This document shows, piece by piece, positions 42,518 to 51,435 of a stretch of DNA of 64,000 nucleotides. The stretch lies in NCBI RefSeq assembly GCF_030056665.1, contig NZ_JASHIG010000012.1. One strand, written 5' to 3'. A program made the translations under genes and the position numbers. How positions within the stretch are numbered: position 1 is the first letter of the stretch; each line of letters starts with the position of its first letter. The DNA comes from Flectobacillus roseus (GTDB taxonomy: Bacteria; Bacteroidota; Bacteroidia; Cytophagales; Spirosomataceae). The notes below the pieces were generated by a model. It ran no database searches and was not told the origin of the DNA. It worked only from the letters and a program-made list of their open reading frames with translations.

Positions 42518-42955
42518 CTACGTTTCAATCACCTTTGTTTTTACTCCCACACAATTTCCTTCTGTAGGCTTTCCCAACAAATACACGTCAATTTCTATAT
42601 CTCCTATTCTGTAAATTTTTATATCTGTCAAGTTGGCTGTTAATAGAGCATGTAAATCCTCCGCAGATTTTAGCCACCCTAATTCTTCTTCGCCAAACCA
42701 ATCTTCTTTTTTCAATAAAGGTTTAAAAAATGTTTCTACATCCCATTCTGAAGTAGTTACTTCGGGCGGAATTCCTAGAAACATTTTAAGAGATGCCACA
42801 TCTGGAGTACCCTCTACTGCGAATGGAGCATCTAAGAATTCAATCTTTTCATCAGATTCACTGGGGTAATAAAGGTCAGCTACTAAGGCTGTTATCTTTT
42901 CTCCTAAAGATAAAATTGGATCTTCTTGTGACAAATTGATAGCTGTTTCTGTCAT
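42518..42955 (-). CDS. Nuclease A inhibitor (NuiA)-like protein
   Basis: 145 residues, acidic. The C-terminal half closely follows NuiA of Anabaena: DWFGEEELGWLK, then LTANLTDIKIYRIGDIEIDV, then GVKTKVIET at the end. LYYPSESDEKIEF matches its N-terminal strand region. NuiA blocks the sugar-nonspecific nuclease NucA by inserting its C-terminal residues in the active site. No such nuclease gene is present in the window. NuiA folds resemble PR-1-like proteins, so another target is possible. Cytoplasmic as read, no signal peptide. Confidence 0.85.
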   Translation of the reverse strand: MTETAINLSQEDPILSLGEKITALVADLYYPSESDEKIEFLDAPFAVEGTPDVASLKMFLGIPPEVTTSEWDVETFFKPLLKKEDWFGEEELGWLKSAEDLHALLTANLTDIKIYRIGDIEIDVYLLGKPTEGNCVGVKTKVIET

Positions 42956-43055
42956 AACACTGATTTTTATAGATTTTAATCATAATTTAGTTGAATTTAT
43001 AAAAAGTCTTTCTATTATTGTACTCAACACAAACCAAATTTAAACCCCCATAAAG

Positions 43056-43562
43056 ATGTTAGAGCAACTCATGGGTCTAATCCAAGACCATTCTCAAGAC
43101 GCAATCGTTAATAACCCCGCTATTCCTAACGAAAAAAACAATGATGCAATGCAAACTATCCTTGGCGCCATTACTGGCGGGCTGCAACAGCAGGCACAAG
43201 GCGGTGGTTTAGCTAGCGTTATGGGTCTTTTGGGTGGACAAGCAAATACAGGTGGTGGAAATCTTATGTCCAATCCAATTGTAGCAAACATTACTCAGCA
43301 AGCAGTAACAGGTTTGATGCAAAAATTTGGACTTGAAAATAGTGCAGCAGCAGGAATCGTGAGTCAAGTATTGCCGGGTGTAATTAGTTCTGTGATTTCA
43401 AAAACTAATGACCCAAATGACAACTCATTAAACATGTCAGACTTTACAAACGCATTTAGCGATGGCAAATTTGACATGAATGATGTATCTAACATTGCAG
43501 GTAAATTACTAGGCGGTAACGCTGGAGGTATCGGTGGCATGTTGGGTGGCTTATTCAAGTAA
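43056..43562 (+). CDS. DUF937-family protein
   Basis: 168 residues rich in Gly, Asn and Gln. NNDAMQTILGAITGGLQQQAQGGGLASVMGLLGG and the closing GKLLGGNAGGIGGMLGGLFK are typical of DUF937 proteins, whose role is unknown. No signal peptide. The middle helix (IVANITQQAVTGLMQKFGLE) is well formed. It is a single-gene unit with a terminator after it. Confidence 0.8.
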   Translation: MLEQLMGLIQDHSQDAIVNNPAIPNEKNNDAMQTILGAITGGLQQQAQGGGLASVMGLLGGQANTGGGNLMSNPIVANITQQAVTGLMQKFGLENSAAAGIVSQVLPGVISSVISKTNDPNDNSLNMSDFTNAFSDGKFDMNDVSNIAGKLLGGNAGGIGGMLGGLFK

Positions 43563-43593
43563 TTAAATCATACCGAACCCATTTATATATTTG

Positions 43594-43622
43594 AAGGTGT
43601 AAGATTTTCTTACACCTTTTTT
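43594..43622 (+). terminator. Rho-independent terminator
   Basis: AAGGTGTAAG pairs with CTTACACCTT around a 5-base loop, followed by a T-run. Confidence 0.85.
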
Positions 43623-43643
43623 ATTTTCAGTCCGATGGATGTT

Positions 43644-43651
43644 TATCTTTG
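43644..43651 (+). promoter_or_regulatory. -7 element of the cysteine desulfurase promoter
   Basis: TATCTTTG; an upstream in-frame TTG at 43649 lies inside it, which argues that translation starts later, at the GTG at 43679. Confidence 0.55.
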
Positions 43652-43678
43652 AAGCAAATTCATCAAAGACTTTATATC

Positions 43679-44824
43679 GTGAAATTACCTATTTATTTGG
43701 ATTACAACGCCACAACGCCTGTCGACGAGAGGGTTTTAGCAGAAATGTTACCATGGTTTACCCAGAATTTTGGTAATGCTGCTTCAAGAAGTCATTTGTA
43801 TGGCTGGCAAGCAGAAGAAGCCGTTTCGAAAGCACGTATGCAAGTTGCTAAACTACTTGGTGCAGGCGAAAAAGATATTGTCTTTACCAGCGGGGCTACA
43901 GAGTCAAATAACCTAGCGATTAAAGGTGTATTTGAAGCATTTGGAAAAGAAAAAAATCATATTATCACTATTGCCACCGAGCATAAAGCCATCCTCGATG
44001 TGTGTACGCATTTGGAGCAATTTGGTGCAAAAATTACCATATTATTACCAAACTCAAACGGTCTAATCATGACTGAACAAATTGCTGACGCAATCGAATC
44101 CGATACTTTATTGGTTTCGGCTATGTATGCCAACAACGAAACAGGCGTTATTTTTCCGATTGAGGAGATAGCAAAAGTTTGCCAAGAAAAAAATGTATTC
44201 TTTCATACCGACGCTACTCAGGCTGTTGGCAAACTCCCCATCAATTTACGAAATATTCCTATCGACCTTTTGAGTTTATCGGCTCACAAACTCTATGGAG
44301 CCAAAGGAATTGGCGCCTTGTATGTCAACCGAAATAATCCCAAACTCAAGGTAATCGCCCAAATGGATGGCGGCAAACACGAACGAGGAATGCGCTCAGG
44401 AACGCTCAATGTACCTGGCATAGTAAGCCTAGGAAAAGCCTGTGATTTGGCTAGATTAGAGATGAGAGCTAATCAAGAAAAGCTCTATTTTTTAAGAAAT
44501 AAATTAGAACAATCCATCCTATCGAAACTTGAAAATACTTCTATCAATGGAGGATATGCCCCAAGACTGGCGCACGTTACGAATATTGCTTTTGGTGGAG
44601 TAGATGGGGAAATGCTATTAGGAAACCTCAAAAATATCGCCGTTTCCTCTGGTTCTGCCTGTACTTCAGCCTCTGTCCTACCCTCTCATGTGCTCAAGGC
44701 TATGGGCATAAACGACGACTTGGCGTATAGTTCGATACGATTTAGTTTAGGGAAATATACCACTGAAGAGGAAATTGATTTTGCAATCAATCATGTAGTG
44801 GAAGTGATTGAAAAAATGAGGTAA
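43679..44824 (+). CDS. iscS: Cysteine desulfurase (IscS/NifS type)
   Basis: 381 residues from the GTG at 43679, where the conserved LPIYLDYNATTPVD begins. It takes sulfur from cysteine for iron-sulfur clusters and thio-modified tRNA. The PLP lysine is Lys204 in SAHKLYGAKG, the base His101 lies in TEHKAIL, and the persulfide Cys328 is in SSGSACTSASVLPSHVL, the long loop of the IscS group. No iscU or other cluster-assembly gene is near, so it may be a general sulfur donor. Two tandem hairpins follow. Confidence 0.93.
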   Translation: MKLPIYLDYNATTPVDERVLAEMLPWFTQNFGNAASRSHLYGWQAEEAVSKARMQVAKLLGAGEKDIVFTSGATESNNLAIKGVFEAFGKEKNHIITIATEHKAILDVCTHLEQFGAKITILLPNSNGLIMTEQIADAIESDTLLVSAMYANNETGVIFPIEEIAKVCQEKNVFFHTDATQAVGKLPINLRNIPIDLLSLSAHKLYGAKGIGALYVNRNNPKLKVIAQMDGGKHERGMRSGTLNVPGIVSLGKACDLARLEMRANQEKLYFLRNKLEQSILSKLENTSINGGYAPRLAHVTNIAFGGVDGEMLLGNLKNIAVSSGSACTSASVLPSHVLKAMGINDDLAYSSIRFSLGKYTTEEEIDFAINHVVEVIEKMR

Positions 44825-44849
44825 TCGGATAAAATCCTTAGAAAAAAGG

Positions 44850-44889
44850 AGTGCTGGATAGGAATCCAGCACTAGCGAATGACTTCGCT
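44850..44889 (+). terminator. Two tandem hairpins after the cysteine desulfurase gene
   Basis: AGTGCTGGAT-agga-ATCCAGCACT (44850-44873) and AGCGAA-tgac-TTCGCT (44874-44889) are both perfect. The T-run is weak (TCTTATC). Confidence 0.5.
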
Positions 44890-44920
44890 TCTTATCGTAG
44901 TTAAAAGCTTAGTATTTTTC

Positions 44921-45469
44921 CTAATGTATACAGTCCTCGTAAATTTTAGCTTTTATTTTGAAGACTTTTTTTTCGACCTTGTGTAAAACAGTCAATACAC
45001 TATCGGCTTCTTTTTCTGATTCATATATGCCTGTAACCAAAGCAATTGTTTTATTATTTGCTTGGCTTTGATAAAACTTCAAATACTCTAAGCTTAAATC
45101 GCTTGAAGGAAAACGTCTTGGTAAATATTCTCCTGCATACATTTCATCTTCAGAATTATCTGGTAATGCGATTAGATTTTTGTCCTTATTAAAATATCGT
45201 CCCATTGTATCAATCGGAAAATTAAAATTTCTCTGAAGTTCAAACATTTTCTTGTGTAGAGTAAAGTAATTTAAGCTTGTATCTGCAACAATGACAAAGT
45301 AGACTGATTCCTCATTTCCTGTGGCTTTACTTTCCAGGACAACGGGAGTTTTCACATTCGAAATAGAATCGTGAGGATTGGCAGAAAATGTAACTTTCTT
45401 ATTTTCATTACTTTTAGTATCACAGGCAAATAGACAAAACAACGAGAGGAAGATGATGGTTATTTTCAT
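44921..45469 (-). CDS. Small lipoprotein, unknown function
   Basis: 182 residues with a lipoprotein signal (MKITIIFLSLFCLFAC, Cys16). The mature part has two beta-alpha units (VYFVIVADTSLNYFTLHKKMFEL and TIALVTGIYESEKEADSVLTVL) that resemble the SPOR-like arrangement of tracking domains, but this is weak. The family was not recognised. It is convergent to the cysteine desulfurase gene. Confidence 0.6.
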   Translation of the reverse strand: MKITIIFLSLFCLFACDTKSNENKKVTFSANPHDSISNVKTPVVLESKATGNEESVYFVIVADTSLNYFTLHKKMFELQRNFNFPIDTMGRYFNKDKNLIALPDNSEDEMYAGEYLPRRFPSSDLSLEYLKFYQSQANNKTIALVTGIYESEKEADSVLTVLHKVEKKVFKIKAKIYEDCIH

Positions 45470-45625
45470 GATAATTGGTTTATTGTAGAAATTGTATTTA
45501 TTAAAATTTTCATCAATTTATTCTATTAATATTACAAGAACATAAAAATAGTTTAACGTGTATAAATTGGTTCTAAGGGTGTTATTGGTACATTTTGAAG
45601 ATTTTAAAATATGCTTAAAGCCATC

Positions 45626-46537
45626 TTACTTTTGACGTTTGGGTGTCTGTAATAACTTAGCTTTGTCTCTTAAATCTGAGTCTGTTTCTAAGTTTCTTAA
45701 AATATTTTCTACTTTCCCATGTCCTAATTTTTTAGCTTGTTCAAAATAATAGAATGCTTTTTCTATCAAGTTTTCTTCAGTCAATAATTTAAGACCATAA
45801 TCAAAAACACTTTCTCTTGTAACTGGGTTGTATTGTACTGATCCAGTTTCAATATCGATGGAAAAATAGTCTTCTGCTACTTTTTTACTTTTATATGACT
45901 GTACTCTATTAATATGAAAAACTCCAACGGTCTTATTATCCAACCACTTCAGTTTATCAAACCACTGAAAATTATAGTTTCCTACCAGAAATGTTGCTTT
46001 TTCATTTTGTTGCTTATCAAATAACGAAACACTGAGAGTACACTTTTCGGCATCTTCAGTGTAAAAGCCCTTCATTTGAACAAAGTGCTGTTTGTCAGGA
46101 CTAGCTTTTTTGTCTTTATAGAAATCATGATATACAAGATTATCTAATATAAGTTTTTGCTGTATAGCTTCAAAAATAGAAAAATCACAAGAGTATTTTT
46201 GGCAAATGAATTCTAACCCTCTACAGAATTGAATGAGTAGAATTTTCTTTCTATTAAACTCATCTAAATGTATCAATGAATTGTAGTCAAAATAGATATT
46301 TAGTTCTATTACAAATCCTGAAACAACTGTATTAAAATCGGTTTTTTCATCAAGGGTAAGGTTAACAATAATTCTCCAAATATTTTGACCTACTTCGTAT
46401 CTTGAAGGAAGATAGAAATTAAAAATATTCTCTAAAAAGCTTGTCGATTGTACCACCAATTGTTGATGGGGAGTAAGCTTTTTCTGTCCCGCTGGAAGTT
46501 GAACACGGTACATTAAATCTTGCAAATATTTCCCCAT
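45626..46537 (-). CDS. Hypothetical cytoplasmic protein
   Basis: 303 residues without signal or membrane segment, rich in Phe, Tyr, Lys and Asn. The N-terminal half looks helical (LIQFCRGLEFICQKYSCD), the C-terminal part has strands (FLVGNYNFQWFDKLKWLDN) and then a TPR-like helical end (IEKAFYYFEQAKKLGHGKVENIL). No family recognised. Its base composition is more AT-rich than the flanking housekeeping genes. It lies next to a DUF2199 gene, 98 bases downstream of it on the same strand. Confidence 0.55.
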   Translation of the reverse strand: MGKYLQDLMYRVQLPAGQKKLTPHQQLVVQSTSFLENIFNFYLPSRYEVGQNIWRIIVNLTLDEKTDFNTVVSGFVIELNIYFDYNSLIHLDEFNRKKILLIQFCRGLEFICQKYSCDFSIFEAIQQKLILDNLVYHDFYKDKKASPDKQHFVQMKGFYTEDAEKCTLSVSLFDKQQNEKATFLVGNYNFQWFDKLKWLDNKTVGVFHINRVQSYKSKKVAEDYFSIDIETGSVQYNPVTRESVFDYGLKLLTEENLIEKAFYYFEQAKKLGHGKVENILRNLETDSDLRDKAKLLQTPKRQK

Positions 46538-46635
46538 ACCTTAAGGCATCATGATTGTTAAGATACTATTTTTGAGTGTATTAAGCGAAGGTTCTGTTTT
46601 ACCATATAAGTAAGATAGTGCCATCATATTATCTA

Positions 46636-47187
46636 TTAATCTGCCTTATGTTGAAGTCTAATAATTGCATCAACTATCACAATTGCCTTTTGGTAGCTAA
46701 TTCCATTTTCTTGGTCAAGTGTTAATGAATGCCCTTCCTCTATTATTATGATTTCTGGAATAAAACCAACTTCTTGCTCTATAGATATGGTTTTCAAATT
46801 AATGGTATCTCCATAGCTAGGTATGCTTGTCTGTAACCATCCGAAATAAAGCTCCTCTTTTGTCCTGTTTGAGTCACTCCACAAATTCATCCTTTTATTG
46901 AAGTTGTCTTTGCTAATCGTTGTCCAAACATTGAAAATTAAATCTTCATGATAGTCAGTAATCGGAATAGTCAGCCTTCCACGATGGAAAAAGTATTGGT
47001 CACCAACTACACATAAACTCTCGTGTAACTCAATTCTGGTTTCTCGTTCATTTGCAGGTACCGAATAATAATATTCAGGATAATTAGCCCCAAAACAAAG
47101 CGGCAATTCATCATAAACTTGTCCACAACATGAACACTTATAAATAGGTTTGGTATTATCTTCACCAAGAAAAGAATATATTTCCAT
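46636..47187 (-). CDS. DUF2199-family protein
   Basis: 183 residues. The start shows a zinc-ribbon-like CSCCG (residues 18-22), then LPLCFGANYPEYYYSVPANERE, SLCVVGDQYFFHRGRLTIPI and FGWLQTSIPSYGDTINLKT, all hallmark DUF2199 blocks. Such proteins are often found scattered in accessory regions and may include immunity proteins, but no toxin gene is visible here. Cytoplasmic. The function is unknown. Confidence 0.85.
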   Translation of the reverse strand: MEIYSFLGEDNTKPIYKCSCCGQVYDELPLCFGANYPEYYYSVPANERETRIELHESLCVVGDQYFFHRGRLTIPITDYHEDLIFNVWTTISKDNFNKRMNLWSDSNRTKEELYFGWLQTSIPSYGDTINLKTISIEQEVGFIPEIIIIEEGHSLTLDQENGISYQKAIVIVDAIIRLQHKAD

Positions 47188-47336
47188 TGTTAGCTTCTGA
47201 GTATCGGTTTAGTAAATTGTAGTATTTTTTCTCAAAGTAATTGTAATTAATTCGGTATATCTATAAAGCTAAAAAAATCCTTTAAGATTTTAGAGTATAT
47301 CTTCTTAATAATAGTTATACTCATCTCCCCAAAAAC

Positions 47337-47376
47337 AAAAAACCCTCGTCTAATCAAGTTAGACGAGGGTTTTTTG
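47337..47376 (-). terminator. Terminator of the desaturase gene
   Basis: AAAAACCCTCGTCTAA and TTAGACGAGGGTTTTT form a perfect 16-bp stem around TCAAG; on the minus strand it ends in a T-run. It can work both ways. Confidence 0.85.
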
Positions 47377-47393
47377 ATACTTTGTACTAGTTA

Positions 47394-48398
47394 TTACTTT
47401 CCTTGCAACAACTGAATATCTGGTGTTGAGTTGTCATCCAAAGTAACTTTACCTCTTTCTTTACGAACAATACGTGAATAAAGACCTACTTCTTGACTAA
47501 ACAAGAAAGTAAAGAATAGCTTTGTAAATGAGGTATGATATTTCAAATTATCATAAAACTCTGGAGCAGTAGCTTTCAATTTTGGAAGGTTGTTCCAAGG
47601 TACTGATGGCATATCATGGTGTTCGTTGTGGTATCCAACGTTCATGTTGATTCCATTCAATGCACCGTAGTAGCTGTATGTTTCTTGATTTTTGTCCAAT
47701 ACCAAATAGTGTTCTTGAATCCAACGAGCACCTAGTGGGTGTAAACCTACTGAGAACATAAAACTTGCACCCATGTAACCTAATGCAGGCCAACCCATTG
47801 TATACACAATAATCGCATCAAAGGCTAATTGACAAACGATATTCATGATTACCCAACGGTCAAATACAGCCAATTCTAAACAACGCAATGTACGAATAGC
47901 TTGGAAAATTGGGAATAATAACAACCACAATGCTTTACCTATGAAATAGTTGTTAATCAATTTTGCTTCCCAGTGATCTGGTAAGTCTGCATCTAGCTCG
48001 TGAACACCTTGAAATGCATGATGTTTTAAGTGATAATTTTTGAATGAAATAGCTGTTGGTGCCAAAGATGGAAAGTTTGCAACGATACCTGCATAAACAT
48101 TCCAAGATGGTTTTTTGAAAATCAAGTTGTGTGCAGCCTCATGAATACATACAAAAAGTGTATGCGTTGGAAATGCACCGATAAGCCAAGCAGCCGCCAA
48201 AATAACCCACCATGCTTGATCTTTTACTAGGTAAGCCATACCAATTTGCATTGATACACAGCCTAGAATCCAAACGAAAGTCATGGGGTTTTTGGTAATA
48301 AGTTTTTTTACTTCTGGGTGAGCTTTTACAATTTCACGTGTACGAGTACGGTGTGGTTCTGTGCCCGTAACATAGGTAAAATCTTGTTGATATGCCAT
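47394..48398 (-). CDS. Sphingolipid delta-4 desaturase-like membrane fatty-acid desaturase
   Basis: 334 residues with four main hydrophobic regions. The di-iron histidine boxes are HEAAH (86-90), HLKHH (123-127) and HNEHH (257-261). The sequence agrees with eukaryotic dihydroceramide desaturases (DEGS) along its length: a polar start with EPHRTRTREIVKAHPEVK, ISFKNYHLKHHAFQG, LHPLGARWIQEHYLVL, QETYSYYGALN and NVGYHNEHHDMPSVPW. It would add a 4,5-double bond to dihydroceramide using O2 and an electron donor. Bacteroidota make sphingolipids, so the substrate exists in the phylum; no serine palmitoyltransferase gene is in the window. Confidence 0.85.
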   Translation of the reverse strand: MAYQQDFTYVTGTEPHRTRTREIVKAHPEVKKLITKNPMTFVWILGCVSMQIGMAYLVKDQAWWVILAAAWLIGAFPTHTLFVCIHEAAHNLIFKKPSWNVYAGIVANFPSLAPTAISFKNYHLKHHAFQGVHELDADLPDHWEAKLINNYFIGKALWLLLFPIFQAIRTLRCLELAVFDRWVIMNIVCQLAFDAIIVYTMGWPALGYMGASFMFSVGLHPLGARWIQEHYLVLDKNQETYSYYGALNGINMNVGYHNEHHDMPSVPWNNLPKLKATAPEFYDNLKYHTSFTKLFFTFLFSQEVGLYSRIVRKERGKVTLDDNSTPDIQLLQGK

Positions 48399-48658
48399 TA
48401 GTTTGGTAATTGTTTAGTTGTTATTGTTAATGTGACTATTTCAAGATTCGGGGATTTTCTGACGAAAATCTTTCAAATATATAGCGAACTTCGCGTTTTA
48501 TCAATTTGTTTACGAATTAATGCTTTTTTAGTACCTTTTACAATGATATGAATCACCATCGGGACAAGCTTCTTGTGTTTTATCCAATATTCATGAGTAT
48601 TTTAACAAGAATTAGGACTTTCGAGAAAAATACTTTTATCCTACCTCAATTTTCAACC

Positions 48659-50011
48659 ATGAAGAAATACATATTACCATTACTTTTAGCTGCTTGTACC
48701 GCTCAGGGGCAAGTGTCGGGTACACTGCCCAAACCTTCCGCTAGACAATTGGCTTGGCAACAATTAGAGACTACTGCCTTTTTGCACTTTACTGTGAATA
48801 CCTATACTGATAAAGAATGGGGAGAAGGCGATGAATCTCCTTCGATTTTCAACCCTACTAAGTTAGATGCGATGCAATGGGCAAAAGCATTGAAAGCTGG
48901 AGGTTTCAAAATTGCTATCATTACCGCCAAGCATCACGATGGCTTTTGTCTTTGGCCTTCAAAATATACCGAGCATTCTGTCAAAAACAGTCCTTACAAA
49001 AACGGGAAGGGTGATATCGTAAAAGAGCTTTCTGAAGCTTGTAAAGCCGTTGGTATCAAATTTGGCGTGTATCTTTCTCCTTGGGATAGACATGAAAAAA
49101 CCTATGGCACTGACGCCTACAATACGTATTACAAAAACCAGTTGAGAGAACTCTTGACGAATTATGGTGAAATAGCTGAAGTTTGGTTTGATGGCGCCAA
49201 AGGCGAAAACGCTAAGAATATGGAGTATGATTTCCAAGGATATTGGAAAATGGTGCGTGAGCTTCAGCCAAAGGCAGTAATGTTTTCGGATGCTGGTCCA
49301 GATGTGCGTTGGGTTGGCAATGAAAAAGGCAATGCTGGCGAAACTTGCTGGTCGACTATCAATAATGCAGGACAAGCCCCAGGAAAAGCCGATGAGCATT
49401 ATTTGAATACAGGTGATGAAAAAGGGCCAGACTGGATACCTGCCGAAACGGACGTTTCGATTCGTCCGGGGTGGTTTTGGCATGAAAAAGAAAACACTAA
49501 AGTCAGAACGCCACAAAACTTAGTTAACCTGTATTACCAATCTGTCGGAAGAAATAGCTTGTTGTTGTTAAACATCCCTCCTAACCGCGAGGGTTTACTA
49601 GAAACAACTGATGTGAACGCTATTAAAAAGTTTAGAGAAATTTTGAATGAGACTTTTGCCCATAATTTGGTTAGTAAAAAACATAAGTTTTTGATAGATA
49701 AAAAATTAAGTAGCAGTAAAGTTATAGATGTCAATCAGTCGTTGATTTTACAACTGGAAGGTGAAAAGGAGTTTGATAGAATCTCTATTCAAGAAAATAT
49801 TGCTGAAGGACAAAGAATTAAGTCTTTTTTGGTAGAATATTGGGATGGTAAGACTTGGCAAAAACTAGCAGAAAGTACCACAGTTGGTCACAAGCGCTTG
49901 TTACGATTCCCAACCGTTAAAAGTACACAGGTAAGATTAACTATCAAAGACGCCTTAGCAAAAGTATATTTAGCAGAGTTTGGGGTTTATAAGGCCTCCG
50001 CACAAGAATAA
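48659..50011 (+). CDS. Alpha-L-fucosidase (GH29)
   Basis: 450 residues from the ATG at 48659, where a signal peptide starts (MKKYILPLLLAACTAQG); 37 further residues upstream are unlikely. The GH29 barrel shows AFLHFTVNTYTDKEWG, ITAKHHDGFCLWPSKYTEHS, FGVYLSPWDRH and EVWFDGAKGEN, where the Asp is the expected nucleophile. A C-terminal beta domain of about 130 residues may bind sugar (RISIQENIAEGQRI, then FLVEYWDGKTWQ). It releases fucose from glycans outside the cytoplasm. A terminator follows. Confidence 0.93.
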   Translation: MKKYILPLLLAACTAQGQVSGTLPKPSARQLAWQQLETTAFLHFTVNTYTDKEWGEGDESPSIFNPTKLDAMQWAKALKAGGFKIAIITAKHHDGFCLWPSKYTEHSVKNSPYKNGKGDIVKELSEACKAVGIKFGVYLSPWDRHEKTYGTDAYNTYYKNQLRELLTNYGEIAEVWFDGAKGENAKNMEYDFQGYWKMVRELQPKAVMFSDAGPDVRWVGNEKGNAGETCWSTINNAGQAPGKADEHYLNTGDEKGPDWIPAETDVSIRPGWFWHEKENTKVRTPQNLVNLYYQSVGRNSLLLLNIPPNREGLLETTDVNAIKKFREILNETFAHNLVSKKHKFLIDKKLSSSKVIDVNQSLILQLEGEKEFDRISIQENIAEGQRIKSFLVEYWDGKTWQKLAESTTVGHKRLLRFPTVKSTQVRLTIKDALAKVYLAEFGVYKASAQE

Positions 50012-50029
50012 GATAAGAACTTCGTTATC

Positions 50030-50066
50030 AAGGTGTTTGAAAGCAATTTCAAACACCTTATTTTTT
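50030..50066 (+). terminator. Rho-independent terminator of the fucosidase gene
   Basis: AAGGTGTTTGAAA pairs with TTTCAAACACCTT around GCAA, followed by ATTTTTT. Confidence 0.9.
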
Positions 50067-50079
50067 AACTTGTACTGAC

Positions 50080-50712
50080 ATGAAAACATATTTTGCCTCT
50101 TTTTGCTTATTCTTAACTTTATCGCTTTCGAATAAAGTTCAAAGCCAGTCTTTGAATACAGCTGGTACTTTTTTAGATAAAAAAGGGGGACTTTTTGTCG
50201 CCACAGTCGAGAAGGATAAGTCAGATTTGGTATCGATAAAAATCAAAAAATACCTTTTGAATAAAAAAACCAAAATCTCTACGAGTGTTGTCGTGAGTGA
50301 TTATAACATAGATACGCAAACTCCAGTTAAATTACTTGAGACTTCCAATGGTACCTTATATGTTGTTTTTTTGACGAAACCTGTGGTTCATGCCAATCCG
50401 AATCCATTTAAGATGAGTGATGATGTTTCGTCAAAAAATAATACTGATAATGCGCCAAGAGAAAAACGAGCCGAACCAAAAGGAAATACGGCGCTTAATT
50501 TCAAGCAGTTGCGATATGTGTATTCAAATAACGGAGGAAAAACATGGTCAGAAAGTAAAGCGATTGAAAACTTGGATGCTTACAGTGCTACCCATACAGA
50601 TTTATTTGAATTAAAGGAATTTAGTGGCGCAAGGTTGGAAATAAAAGGAGTAAAAAGACTCATTAAAGATGAAAGAGACGTCGTTTTTAATGTAGTTATT
50701 GAGAATAAGTAG
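50080..50712 (+). CDS. Secreted protein with one Asp-box-like motif
   Basis: 210 residues with a signal peptide (MKTYFASFCLFLTLSLSNKVQS). YVYSNNGGKTWSESKAI resembles a single BNR/Asp-box of sialidase-type propellers, and two earlier strand pairs fit a partial propeller (GGLFVATVEKDKSD, SNGTLYVVFLTKP). The protein is far too short for a full sialidase, and no catalytic residues are recognised. A linker rich in Asn, Asp, Lys and Arg sits in the middle. Function unknown; it may be a remnant or a small binding protein. Confidence 0.6.
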   Translation: MKTYFASFCLFLTLSLSNKVQSQSLNTAGTFLDKKGGLFVATVEKDKSDLVSIKIKKYLLNKKTKISTSVVVSDYNIDTQTPVKLLETSNGTLYVVFLTKPVVHANPNPFKMSDDVSSKNNTDNAPREKRAEPKGNTALNFKQLRYVYSNNGGKTWSESKAIENLDAYSATHTDLFELKEFSGARLEIKGVKRLIKDERDVVFNVVIENK

Positions 50713-50740
50713 AGGGAGGTTATTTATGTTTAAATAACAT

Positions 50741-50808
50741 TGAGTGGTTTAGTGATTGAGCGAATGAGTGATTATGTTTAAACACAAATTTTAAAATAAT
50801 CACTCATT
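50741..50808. repeat. GAGTGATT tract with inverted copy
   Basis: A degenerate octamer tract (50741-50776) is followed by its inverted counterpart. AATGAGTGATTAT (50763-50775) and ATAATCACTCATT (50796-50808) are perfect 13-bp arms with a 20-base loop. It lies between two convergent genes. Confidence 0.65.
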
Positions 50809-50898
50809 TACTCATTCAAAATTCATTCAAATAGGGATGATTTCTCCTAAAACTACCTTTCCACTCTCACAATTTTACCTTTGCTCCTATGCCAGTAT

Positions 50899-51435
50899 CT
50901 AATTGTGATAAAACTTTTTGTATCCAAAAATAGAAGCAATTGGTGCTAAAATATAGGCTAAAAAGTTTTGTGTTTTTTGAGACAAACCTTCAAAATAAAT
51001 CTTACTCTCCATGTAGTTTACCCATACCATACTTTGCAAAAAGTTAGCATTCCCGTTTCTTATTTTGCCATTTTGCCACATCGTTATCATCGTTTCAATC
51101 AGTGGCTCTATGTCGTAAGAAGGTGTTATGGTATAATACATCACCACGGGATTGGCTGAATCATTGTAATGTCGATGTGCTTGTGCTTTAGGTAAAATAA
51201 TGGTTTCGCCAGCCTTTGCAAGCATTTTTTTATGGTTAATCTCGTATGTGAGTTCTCCCTCTAAAATTTCATAGATTTCGTCCGATTTCTCGTGACAATG
51301 ACAAGCTAGTGCTAATTGATTGGGTTGTAAACATACTTTTATTTTAGTATGGCTACCATTAGTTTCGGAACTAACCTCAATAAACTCAAGGGTATTCCCA
51401 TTCCTATCTTCCAGAATTGTGCCTTTTTTGACCAT
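50899..51435 (-). CDS. Cupin-domain protein
   Basis: 178 residues. The cupin barrel is at about 30-110: CHCHEKSDEIYEILEGEL carries the first metal-binding motif (His, His, Glu), and GETIILPKAQAHRHYN carries the second, with its last His. The C-terminal part is helical and ends with a hydrophobic stretch (FLAYILAPIASIFGY) that could touch the membrane. Metal and substrate are unknown. It is convergent to the gene before and seems monocistronic. Confidence 0.85.
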   Translation of the reverse strand: MVKKGTILEDRNGNTLEFIEVSSETNGSHTKIKVCLQPNQLALACHCHEKSDEIYEILEGELTYEINHKKMLAKAGETIILPKAQAHRHYNDSANPVVMYYTITPSYDIEPLIETMITMWQNGKIRNGNANFLQSMVWVNYMESKIYFEGLSQKTQNFLAYILAPIASIFGYKKFYHN

